64,000 nucleotides of DNA, from assembly GCA_902729315.2 (NCBI GenBank), contig LR746277.1:1431001-1495000 (forward strand), in the 5' to 3' direction. Below, piece after piece: positions 22,208 through 33,508 of this stretch. The translations under genes were made by a program, and so were the position numbers. The stretch's first letter is position 1; every line of letters starts with the position of its first letter. This DNA is from Spirodela intermedia. Its lineage: Eukaryota > Streptophyta > Magnoliopsida > Alismatales > Araceae. The notes beneath the pieces were generated by a model, which was given only the letters and a program-made list of their open reading frames with translations, searched no databases and was not told the DNA's origin.

Positions 22208-25200
22208 TTTAATATAATAGTCATATTGGGCTATATTGTGGGGGTAAGGTTATTGGGCTTTCTAAGTCTAATTACCTATGGGTATTAGATCAAGCCACTT
22301 ACACTTGGCACACAATTTGATAGCTAGTAATCCAATTAGCTAAGCATAAATAATATATTTATCCTCCCTCTAACTCAAGATCCCTTAAATCTTTTAATTT
22401 GGTTCATAGTGATGTATGGGGACCAGCACCAACATCGACCATGTATGGTCGTCATTGGTTCATCACCTTTATTGATGATTGCACTTATATGACATGGGTA
22501 TGGTTGATGAGTTATAAATTTGAAGTGACTGAAAAATTGAATGTATTCTTTCTAATGGTGAAACAATAATTTAGTATCACCATTAAATATTTTAAAACTA
22601 ATAATGTAAAAGACTACATCAGTAAGAATTTAGTCTAATTTTTTCTTATAAATAGAGTGGTTCATGAGACATCTTGTGTAAACACTCAGTAAAATAGAAT
22701 TGTAGAGAGAAAGAATCAACATCTATTAGAAGTGACTAGAGAACTCATCCAAGGAAATATTTCAAAATACTTGTGGAGGGAAGTGCTACTTATGGTCACC
22801 CACCTAATTAATAGATGGCTGTTGAGAATTTTAGACAATAAAAGTTCTATTGAGGTCCTAGAGTCTCATATTCTAGGAGTAAAACTCAAAACCAATCTCA
22901 TACCCAAAGTATTTGGATATGTGATTTATGTACACTTATATCATATGAAGAAATTAAACCTAAGGGCACTTGTGTATTTTTTGGCTACTCAAAAACTATT
23001 ACAAGACTATTTACACCCTTGTAAAATTCTATATCACTCTAGACGTCAGCTTCAATGAAGGTGAAAATTATTACAAGACTAATGAGGCCTTAGAGCCTTC
23101 ACCTTTAGAGAAAATAGATGATATAACCACATCTCAAGGAAGTTATTTACTCCCTTGTGATGAGGGGGAGTCACAATCACAAAAATTAAGTGTAGAAAAA
23201 AGATTTGAATAAATATATATGAAAAGAAAGAGTGAGCAAACCTCACTTACTACTTCATTAAAGGATCTAACTCATGAGCTTGTGCTAGATCCACCACAAG
23301 AAAATGTAGTAAACTTGTTGGTCCGTCAAGACATCAATAAGAATATTACTTATCCATTACATAATTATTTTTTCTTGCATTGATTATCTGTATAGCCCAC
23401 TCTTCATTCTTATGAAAGTAGGCTCCATTCCCATTTCATCAACACTTAATGAAGCTATAAATAATATAGAATGGAAAATGGCTATGAAAATAGAAACAAA
23501 TACATTGATTAAAAGTAACACATGAAAACTAGTTAAGCTCTCGAGCGATAAAAGAATTGTTGGGTATAATGGGCATTTACCATTAAGTATAATCCCGATG
23601 GAATGTTAGAAAGGTATAAGGCTAGATTGGTAGCAAAAAAGATATACAAAAAATTAGAGATTGATTATGATGAAACCTTCACCATAGTAGTAAAATTAAA
23701 CACTATGAGGATTTTAATCTCTATGGCAGCAATGAAAGGATGAAAACATCAATTAGATGTGAAGAATGCTTCCTACATAGCTCCCTAAATGAAGAGATCT
23801 ATATAGATACCCTCCAAGTTTTATGGAAGAGAAAAATCAGCAAATGATGTGTAAATTAAATGTCTTTATATAAACTTAAATAGTCTTTGAGGGCATGGTT
23901 TGGCAAACTCTTGGCCATTATGTATGAGATAAACTATCGTCAAAGTAATGGTGATCATACACTTTTCTTTAAACACTCTAGAAATGAAGTTTCTATTTCA
24001 TTAGTTTATGTTGATGATACTTATTGGTGATGACTTATTAGAAATATGTGTTGAATAATAAATTATTTGTATGCTTTGAAATTAAAAGATTGGGAAATTT
24101 AAAATATTTTTTTGGTACCGAAATTGCATACTCTAAATGTAGTATTTTCTTATCTCAGCTTAAATATGTCTTAGATTTACTTAAAAAACCAGAACTAGTG
24201 GTAGTAAATCAACAACCACTCCCATTGACCTTGATAAGATATTGGGTCAAGGTGAAGATAGCCCACTAATTAATAGAAGAAGGTATCAAAAGTTGATTAG
24301 TAAATTGATCTATTTATCTCACACTCAACCAGATATTACCTACACGATAGGATTATTGAGCTAATTTATGCATGACCCTAGAGAAGTACATAATGTTGCA
24401 GCAAGATGAGTCATTCTCTATTTAAAGGGTACACCTAGTTATTGGCTCTTATTTCAATCACATAGACATACTAATGTGAAAATGTTCATTGATGCTGATT
24501 ACATAAGTTCTATTGTAGATAGACTATCTACTTCAAGGTATTACGCATTTCTTGGAGGGAACCTCATCACTTGGCGTAGCAAGAAGTGGCCAATGGTTTC
24601 AAGATCCAACACTGAGTTCGAACTTCAAGCCATGCCACAAGGGGTGTGTGAAGCATTATGGATTAAAGGGATTTTGAAAGACCTCAAGATCTAATATGGT
24701 TCACCCAAAAAATTCTTCTATGACAACAAGTTGACTATAGATATTGTTCACAATCTCATACATCATGATTAGACCAAGCGTATGGAGGTGGATTGTCATT
24801 TCATCACGAAGAAGATAGAAAATGGGATCCTCGTTATCCAACATGTTAGGTCCAAAGAGCAATATGCAGACATCTTCACCAAAGGATTACATGGACCTAC
24901 TATGAGAAGATTGTTAGTCAAGTTGGAGATGGAAGATATCTATTTCCCAACTTGAGAGAGAGTGTTAGAATAGTGATATTGGGCTACATATGTGGGGATA
25001 AGGTTATTGAGATTGCTAAGTCCAATTACCTATGGGTATCGAATTGAACCACTTATACTCGGCACACAATTCAATAGTCAATAATCATGTATTAAAGGGT
25101 CACAAATCTTAATCCTAAAGTAATGAAGTTCTTTTTCTTGTCTCTCTCTTTCTCTCTAGCGGCTCTCCTACTTATTCTAGCAGCTGTGCCCTAGCCTAAG

Positions 25201-25250
25201 GTAGGAGAAGCTTCAACAATTTTGAAGATCAAACACAAGTTTAAGTAATA
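22208..25250 (+). mobile_element. Truncated Ty1-copia element, second lineage
   Basis: An LTR fragment at about 22208-22340 and a 3' LTR from 24963 share the block ATTGGGC, the GGGGATAAGGTTATTG-like run, CAATTACCTATGGGTAT and GGCACACAATT. Between them lie integrase, reverse-transcriptase and RNase H remnants; gag, protease and the integrase start are missing. A purine-rich tract (GAGAGAGAG) immediately precedes the TGTTAGAATAG start of the 3' LTR, as expected for the polypurine tract. It is a different lineage from the 12971 element, because LTR sequences do not match. Confidence 0.88.
22370..24960 (+). pseudogene. Broken copia integrase, reverse transcriptase and RNase H
   Basis: The integrase core starts near 22405 (HSDVWGPAPTSTMYGRHWF) and continues with FIDDCTYMTWVW; the end of the domain is read from a 108-codon open stretch at 22732-23058. 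Reverse-transcriptase pieces follow. RNase H is the clearest part (24476-24694), with FIDADY, STSRYYAFLGG, LITWRSKKWP and RSNTEFELQAM, then HVRSKEQYADIFTKGLHG near 24850. Stops and shifts occur throughout. Confidence 0.85.
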
Positions 25251-27109
25251 GATGTTTATGTTATAGGAAAATACATTGATACCTTGTAGTTAAAGGCCAA
25301 TTGTTAAACTATTATAAAGTATTTTTTATATTACAATTTGAACAGACATAACCACCTAATTCAACAAGATAGGGTGCGAAAAGGTGTGGCAAACATGTTT
25401 TTCTCTAACATACTGCTCACAATTTTTTTGGTATTTTATAATATTTTCAAACATTTATTGAGTGGGTCTACACATTGGTAAACACATTAAATTGGATAAC
25501 TAGTTTTGGATTTAAATTTTTCATTAGTAATTAATCACATAAGATTAAACAAAAAATCTCTTTGAAATATATTTCAAAGGACTAACCCAATAATCTAAAT
25601 ATAGTTTATTTTGTTGCATGTGTTTTTAAGCCTCATATGATGAATATTTAAACCACCAAATCTAGTTTTTTTTTTCATAAATGTTTTGAAGACTCATTGA
25701 ATAAAAAAGATGTCACAAACATTTATACATTAAAACAAATCATAGCAAAAGAAAATGATTTAGAAGAAAACTAAGAGGAGAGAGAAAACCTACTGACCTA
25801 TGTGTTGACTTACTAAAATGTGTGCGTCTATTTAAGAAACGTGAGAATGTGTCTACTAATACAAGGGTGTGTTGACATATCAGGGTTTAGAGAAAGAAAG
25901 TGTGTCAACCCATGGGGCCAACACAATCAAGTCAATTAGCATGTTGATTTAGTGTCTACCCATCCAACAACTTAGTGTGTTCATGTTGGATTTAATGATT
26001 CTGATGGTACTTCATTAATCATATAAATCTCATAGGAAAAATTATTTTACAACATATCGACAAATATATAATCATCAAGTCAAGATCTAAATCTTTAGAT
26101 CCAGTTTTGTTTGTTGTTGAAATATGAATTCTAAGCCTCAAATGAGAAAAATATATAACAAGAATCATCTAGCTAGCTAAATCAACTTATGAGTCATCTC
26201 CCTTCGCAAAAAATAGATATTATTAACCCTAAATTATCCTGAAATCATATACACCTTTCTAATGGTTATAAAAAAAATTCTATGTAAAATTACTATTTTG
26301 CCCCTCTATTTGTTCTGTTGTAATAAAGAACAAAGTATCACAAATACAGCTCCAAAATCTCAGCATCTCATTCCACCTTCTTGGGACATTACTTGCCAAC
26401 AAACCTAGTTTCCTTTTACTCCTTTCTTCATTAAAGTTGTAGTAAGAGACACAAGTTGGTAGATCTTCTTTGACTAACCATAAGTTTGTTGAGATGATAT
26501 TGAAATAATGACTTTACTTCATGGTGTCACTACATCAGAGTTACACCTCATCTCCCCACAAATCCTTTATCATCAAGTTTTAATACTATAGTTTTACCAA
26601 CGACTAGACACCTACCTCTAAGACACCATTCTAAAATCATGGTATGGATATACCCCTAGTGCAAACCTTGCATCTAATAGTATGACATATGTCTAATAAC
26701 CATATTTTTATGCATTCAAGGCTAAGAAAATAACATGTCTATTGCTTTATTAGAACAATATGGAACATATTCTTTAAATGCAAAAGATGATGTATGAAAA
26801 GACATTTTTCTAACCTTCATCAGGCTCACATATAAATTTGTCAAATATTTCATAATGAATGATATGTTGCTTCAAGTATTTCCATGAAGATAAGAGAAAT
26901 CAACAGAAAATTGACCCTAAATATGTTCTTATCAACCAATGGTTGGATAAAGATCTAAACTATTATGTCCAATTTATTTGTTATTTGATTTTGGTTTCAA
27001 AAAGTAAATCCATGGATACCATCATCCAAGAAGAGTTCCAAATGAGGAATTGCGAATTACAAACGAAAGAAAACATTTTAGAGAGAAAATTCTGGAAAAG
27101 AATCAAGTG
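25251..27109. repeat. Old LTR-type fragments
   Basis: AT-rich DNA with dense TCAAC/GTTGA words (25880-26000) and a block GATCTAAAT..TTAGATCCA..TTTTGTTT near 26085 that recurs near 35793. I interpret it as diverged LTR debris. No ORF with a recognised domain is present. Confidence 0.45.
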
Positions 27110-27114
27110 AGTTC

Positions 27115-29086
27115 TGATAACATACGAATTCTGCATGTTAAGTATGACATAATTTGGACAATTAATGCTTAATTTTATGCAAAATTAAATTTAGCTATAC
27201 ATAAAATAAGTGAAGAAGAATTTATGATAACGTTTTTAAATACATGCTTAATTTCGTGAATTTTCTGTATTTTCTATAGCATGTGTATTTATTTATTTAT
27301 ATGATTCACTTGAATAATAATTATAAAGAAAATATCATTTGATGTCTAAATTCTGAATTTAATAATTTATAATGATTTAATATGATCAAAGTAATTTCAT
27401 GAATTTAAGAGATTTTTCTGATTTTTCTGAGTATTATAAGATTATTTCAAGTTTAAGTGAATATTCAAAAGGTTTTTCTATTTTTATGGATTTTTTTATT
27501 AAATCCGAATTAATACAGTGCTTTGACTCATGATTATTTACATTATAAAACATAATCCATATAAGTTTTATGATTTATTATGCATCTCTTAAACCCTAAG
27601 TCAACTCATATATAAATGAGTTTAGATTTACCATGTTGATTTCTCCCTTATGCCTAATTTATTATATTTATTTGTTTAAGGGATAATAGGCTTTATTTTA
27701 ATATTATGTTTCAGGTCATATTAGGCCCATGGGCCAGCTAGACAGCCCACATTAATTAAGGAGGTGGTGCAACAAGAATGAGGTGTTTTCTGTCCCTTCA
27801 AATTAAGGAAACTACCCACTTAAGGTGGGTGGTTCATTTCTTCCTTAATTAGAGGGAGGGGTATGTGACACCATCTGATCAGCCACACCCCTCTCCCTCA
27901 TTAAACAACCGTTGGGACCATCTCAGCCCCTCAATCAGCCCAATCCAAGGGCAGAGATAAGTCCTAGGATGAGGGAAAGTGGGGAGACATCCTAGCAGCC
28001 GCCCACCTCCCTTAGGCTGCCCTTGGAGAGAGAAATCTAATCCAAGGGCTGTGCACTCTCCACCATGATCCAAGGGCTGAGAATGGGCAAGACCAGGGGA
28101 GAATAAAGAGCCATCTAGAGGAGAGAGAAGGTATTCCGTTCATATGAGAGAGGCGCCCAAGAGGAAGAAGAGGAGATCTCCGAGAACTTTACTCCTTGAG
28201 CCAATCTAGGAACTCCAAGGAGGGATCCGTTTGAGCACTCCAAATGATAGACAAAAGGCATCTTTCATGTATTTGATTCTTTCATTATGTATTAAATTTT
28301 ATTTTGAATGAATGAGTTTTATTTTTTAATTGTCTTTTTTTCTTCTTGAGACCCTCTTGGTGAGAAAGAGTGGATCCAGTTGAAGAGTAGGTAGGAATTT
28401 GATTCTTTGATCTCTAGAGTGACACTAGTTTGATCATTGGATATAATCCAACCCTTCTACCCTTCTCTTGCTTCTCTTGATGTATGTGGATCTCTTGATT
28501 TATCAAGATTGATCACATTTCCAAGAGTGAACAAGGTAGGCAGATTTAGGATACCTTAAATCCTTCTTTTGATCCTTCTTCTTCTATGTTGTTTTGCTCT
28601 TTTGATTAATCAAAGTTGAGCATTCATTGGAAGTAGAGAGAGATAAAGAGGGGTTAAAAAGTAATTTAGGAATAGATTAATCTACTTTAGTCTTTCTATT
28701 GATCTACTAGGTGACATAAGAAGATCTAAGAAGATTAGAGTTTTTATTTATGCACATTAGGGTTAAGAAATTTACATTCATCCCAAATTTCACCATTTAC
28801 TTCTCACATAATTTCCCTTCTCTTGGTGACTGAAAACTCATCAAAAGAAGATTGATCTATTCCTCTTTTAGTGTGCTTAAGTCAACTTTCTTCTATCTCC
28901 TCATCTTATTCTTCATCAAAAATTCAACCTTGATTAGAAGTTAAATTCTCACCTTACTTTAGACAACTTCTTGTCATTTGATTCGGATACTTCTTAAACT
29001 ATACTCATTAGTATCATTAGTAAGACATCTGAACATTATTAATTTTAGTTTTGACACTCCTCAATTACAGTATTTTGGAGCAACCA
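27115..29086. mobile_element. Solo LTR (about 2.0 kb) with perfect target-site duplication
   Basis: Begins TGATAACATACG, ends GGAGCAACCA, and is flanked by AGTTC at 27110-27114 and 29087-29091. No coding remnants lie inside. The left 600 bp are AT-rich; after TTTCAGGTC near 27715 the sequence becomes GC-richer, with CCAAGGGC repeats, then a purine-rich leader. The TG..CA ends and 5-bp duplication fit an LTR left by recombination between paired LTRs. The start resembles the putative nested LTR at 15770. A gypsy lineage is likely but unproven. Confidence 0.8.
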
Positions 29087-29091
29087 AGTTC

Positions 29092-31990
29092 ACTCAACAA
29101 TTAAAAAATTAAATAAAGAGGAAGAAAAAATAAAATCATATATGGCTTGTAATCGAAAGTTACTTTCAAATGTTGAAAAACTTCTATGTTCTTACAAACA
29201 CACCTAATAAAAAAGTGTTACAAACCTAAATATTTAGAAAATCAAAGATCAAGTAGACTATCAACATACACTGTTCAACAAGTCTACTAAGGGTTAACTT
29301 AGTAAATATTTGATCCTCATTTATTTGAATTCAACAATCAAGTGTTTGGCCTCTATAAATATCCAATCTCATTTCATGCTCCAAAGCACATCTCTCTTTA
29401 TTGCTAATCTTATAGCAAGTGGTACAATGTAATTGAGGAAGCACCTCTTAGAATTGTGAGGCTCTTCATCTAATTAAATATTTCACATGTTTATATTGGA
29501 AGGTAGTCAAAGGGAGTTGTAATAGCAAGGGAAACACAACCTACCTTTGTGAAAACTGTCATGTACCTAAGAATTTTGATCCCATAACTTTTGGTTCTCT
29601 TGGAGACAGCAGTTGAAACGAATGGCTGGAACAACAATAGAAGCACTGCAATAGATTGGATGTACCTTGCTGACAGCTCAGCCACAGTAAAATAACATGC
29701 CCCTTGTTGGTTCTTGATTATTGTGTCAACTGCCCAAGTTAAACAACATATGTCAACTTATGTGTAAACACACATTGTGAAGCTTAAGAAAAGTCATTAA
29801 AAACATATAATAAATAGAAAATATAACAAAAAAACCTTGATTCATTCAACTTTCGATACACTATAATTAGTGGTTTTAATATAAATGTTCATTGTAACTT
29901 TCCAATATGTGTAGATTGATCCATTGAATAGTGGATCAAGACTTTAAGGTGTTTAAATTTTTTATTTAGTTAAGCACTGGTTCCCTTGCATGTTACACTA
30001 TACACCAAGAGGTGGGGTGAATTGGTTTTATACAAGGTTTTATTAATTTTGAATGATGTAAAATAGTTTATATCAACTTATAACATGGTCAACGAAATAT
30101 ATTCTGGGTCAACACAAGTCATTAAGTTGACATAGATTGATTTTGGTTGACATGATGGGGCAACATAATATCTTGTAAGATGGGTCAACATGGACATGAC
30201 TAGTTCAGCACACTAATTGAATAGACAAAATCAACACAATAGATCAACACAAGTTTGTATGCATTGGACAAAGATTTATACTAGTTCAACCTTTCCATTC
30301 CTTATATCTACTATTCAAGGGTCACTACCCTTAGTCTTCACTATTCTCTTTCTAAGAAATATAATTAACTTTATAGGATCAAAAAATCATTTATACTAGG
30401 TCAAAATAATTATTCAAAAAATGTTCACAATAGGATTTAAAAGCTCCATAAAGATCCTATCCTAAGGGCTTTTCAATTTTCATTTACAAGAGATGATAGA
30501 ATGCCCAAAAACAATCTTTTGAGCTATATGAAGGGCTCATAAAATATTTCAAATCTTTATGCTCATTCCACAATCTCCCATCAAATTACTACAAGAGAAA
30601 TGTTGTAAGACTTTCTTCCATTATTAGTCATCTCCAAAATAAAAAAAGTTCATTCTACCCTCAAAATTATTTTCTAATTTATATTTACTATTACCATTAT
30701 GTGAAGTCACTATAAGAAGTGCTCGTAATAAAGGCTAAATAGAGAGAAAATTTAATACCTTGATGGATATAGCATGGGAAGATAGTCTCATGTAATATTA
30801 ATTGTACTTATCTTAAGGATAATAGTGGAAACCAAGGGTAGGAAACCATGGTAACTTGACTTAGGTTAGGAAAGGCTAAACCACTCTAAATATCATAGTT
30901 TGCCTCATTTTCAGACATTTTCAGACATTTTCAGACCAAATTAAGAATTAAGAGAAAAAGTTAAAAGCATTCTAAACACACTATTTGAAGAATCAATTCA
31001 CATCCCCTCTGGGTCTTACATCTAGCTTGCCTTGGGACAAATAACCAAGGCATCTCTAAACACACTATCAAAAACTAAAGAAAAATGAGAGGATGAAAAG
31101 GAAAAAGCCAACAGTTATTACATGGAGTGAAGAAGATAGTTACAACTAAATCTTGGACAATGAGAAAGAGGCCAATCTATGCCTCAAATTGCCTGATTTG
31201 AAGATGAAACTTCTGCTCATTTTGAGTTCTACACTTGCAAAACTTCTTGCCATAGATATTTTGCAACTCATGAAAGAAGGCATTTATCAATAACTATATC
31301 AATTGTTCCTGTGATAAATCAGACTAACACTTCATTTGATTGCCAACATCCAAAGCCATAATGTTGCTTGACTTTCCCGCCAAAAGGACATCTCAATGAG
31401 ACAGCTCCAAAGTTGTGCATTTTCGTATGACCATATTAAAAGTTTGCTCCACATAGGGTTAAGCTAGGATATCTATATTTGCCTTCAAATTTTTTACTGG
31501 TTGTGTAAGATAGTGTATACAAAGACCCTCATAATGTCTTCCCCTTGGGGGATAAGAAGTACTGACCTGACCGAACCTCCATACATCTCCCTGTTTGATT
31601 AGCTAAGAATGTACCTGCTGGACCAACCAAAAGGTCAACCTGTTATGGCAGAATTTCTTGAGATATTCATTGACCTCTAAAATATTCCGCCTACTCATAT
31701 CGTTCGAGTTAAATCCTACACCTAAAAATGTGCACCCAGAATCATAATTCGAGAGATCTGCTTGCCAAGAACTTGTGACCGATTTTGCTGGCGCTGACCT
31801 CCCAAGATCAATTCAACGGTACACCATCTCCTGGTTTCAGCCTGAGCACCAAATCCTAATCGAGGAAATCAAAACGTGCCACACCCATCGGAGGAAACAG
31901 TGTAGAGGCGCTCCACCATGAACAAGGAAACCAATGAAGGAAAACAGCCATGGACGAGGCTCCGAACCCCGAATTCCGTCAATGAGTGAG
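29092..31990. repeat. Diverged LTR fragments before C2 gene 2
   Basis: Blocks here match 35.8-38.6 kb: CTCTATAAATATCC with the CAAAGCACATCTCTCTTT run (29340-29400) resembles 36270-36350, and the run AGTGGAAACCAAGGGTAGGAA through TAGTTTG (30820-30903) resembles 38405-38470. CCCCTCTGGGTCTTACATCTAG (31005-31026) resembles the block near 37445. These look like several copies of one old LTR family. No gene is supported. Confidence 0.5.
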
Positions 31991-32059
31991 GCGGGTGGGC
32001 CACGGAATGGCTAATTCTAATGCCGGGCATTCTTAATGTTCTGGGGTTAACTTACAACC

Positions 32060-32240
32060 CATCTATGGGTTGACCAGTTGTTTTGTAGAGGGCTATAATG
32101 GAGGATATGGAAGAGTTCCAGGTCAACGCGGGTGACGCGTTAACAGTCACGCGGCGCCAAACGTGTCAATCGAGGCGGCGAGAATCCTTCTCATATAGGT
32201 TACGCTGTGAGGGCCAACCTCATCCGCGGTTGACGTCCCC
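32060..32240 (+). promoter_or_regulatory. C2 gene 2 promoter with W-box and CGCG-box motifs
   Basis: TTGACC (about 32070), GGTCAA (32121) and TTGACG (about 32229) match the WRKY W-box core. AACGCGG, GACGCGT and CACGCGG within about 32125-32153 match the CGCG box bound by calmodulin-regulated CAMTA factors. The cluster lies 60-240 bp upstream of the start codon. Binding is inferred from motif only. Confidence 0.45.
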
Positions 32241-32297
32241 CTCAGCCTTACTTTCTATCGGCTGGCGAATCCACCGTGAGCTCTCGTTCCCTCCTCG

Positions 32298-33508
32298 ATG
32301 TCGATCCACGGCCAAATCCTCGAAGTCACAGGTACGCGGAGACGGCTACGCTGCGGTTTGCCCGGGAAGAAGAAAATTGTTTGTGATTTTACTCCCTCTC
32401 GATCGATTTATGATGGTTTGCTCCCGTGGCAGTTGTGGGATGCAGTAGGTTGAGGGATACGGAGTGGATCTCCCGACAAGATCCCTATGTCTGCCTCGAA
32501 TACGCGAGCACCAAGCACCGCACTCGCACTTGCACAGGTAGATCACAAATCGGGTTTGATTTCGCGGCTCTTCTGTTCTGGTTATTAATTCAGGGAAGAA
32601 TTTGATCATCCATGCCTGATGTCTGATATTTTTCCTGTTCTCTGTGTTTGTTACCGTCGGGGCGGTACAGATGGGGGGAAGAACCCTACCTTCCAGGAGA
32701 AGTTCGTTTTCAACCTAATTGAGGGGCTCCGCGAGATCAACGTCTCCGTCTGGAACAGCAACTCCCTCACCTACGATGATCTCATCGGCAGCGGCAAGTA
32801 CGCCATCAACAATTTCTTTCGGCCTCTTCCTTGCTCGTCCTCAGCTCCGTCGATCTCCAGCGCTGATCTCCTTCCCCCAATCGCTGTTTCAGGATCCTTC
32901 TTAACAAAGTCCTCTCCCAGGGCTACGACGACATGGCCTGGACGATCCAGAGCAAGAGAGGCAGGTACGCCGGTGAGGTGACCGTGATCATGCACTTCCT
33001 CAACGCCCAGGTCTGTCCTCCTCCCTCCATCTTCATCAAGCCTTTCCTTCGATCTTGATTCCGAATTGTCTTGCTCACTTCCTTTGCTGCAGAAACCCAG
33101 CAGCGCGTGGACCTCATCAGCGCCGCCATACACCGGCGTTCCGGCTCCAGCTGGGCACTACCCGGCATCATATCCGCCACCGCCGCCGGCGCCGGCACGA
33201 TACCCACCTCCAGCAGGATACCCGTCTTATCCCCCAGCTTCCTCCTCGTACCCGTCTTATCCTCCGGCGGCGCCGCCAGCGTATCCGCCAACGTACCCCC
33301 CCCAGCAGCAGTACCCTCCTCCAGCAGGTGTCTATCCTCCTCCACCCTACCCGCCAGGTAAAGAAAATCTCTGAGAGGCCCATTGCCACCTCTTCTGATT
33401 TCATCTTCCCTCTCTGGGTCTGGTCTGGGTCGGAGTTTGAAGTTTTCTTCGTGATCATCCTCCCATTCTGCAGGGCCATACTCAACGTACCCTCCTCCGC
33501 CGTACTGA
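32298..33508 (+). CDS. C2-domain protein with Pro/Tyr-rich tail, SRC2-like, copy 2 (227 aa)
   Basis: Exons are 32298-32331, 32433-32537, 32671-32797, 32893-33010, 33093-33357 and 33474-33508; all junctions are GT-AG in phase, stop TGA 33506-33508. Exons 1-4 have the same lengths as in the copy at 9972 (34, 105, 127, 118 nt), proof of common origin. Residues 1-128 are the C2 domain (VVGCSRLRDTEWI, RQDPYVCLEY, VWNSNSLTYDDLIG); as in copy 1, Asn occupies 75 and 77 where calcium ligands are usual, though D82 and D83 remain. Residues 129-227 are rich in PPPP, YPS and YPP motifs. SRC2-like proteins are membrane-associated and stress-responsive; this role is inferred from family. The tail uses C/G-ending codons, unlike the A/T-ending tail of copy 1. 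Confidence 0.92.
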
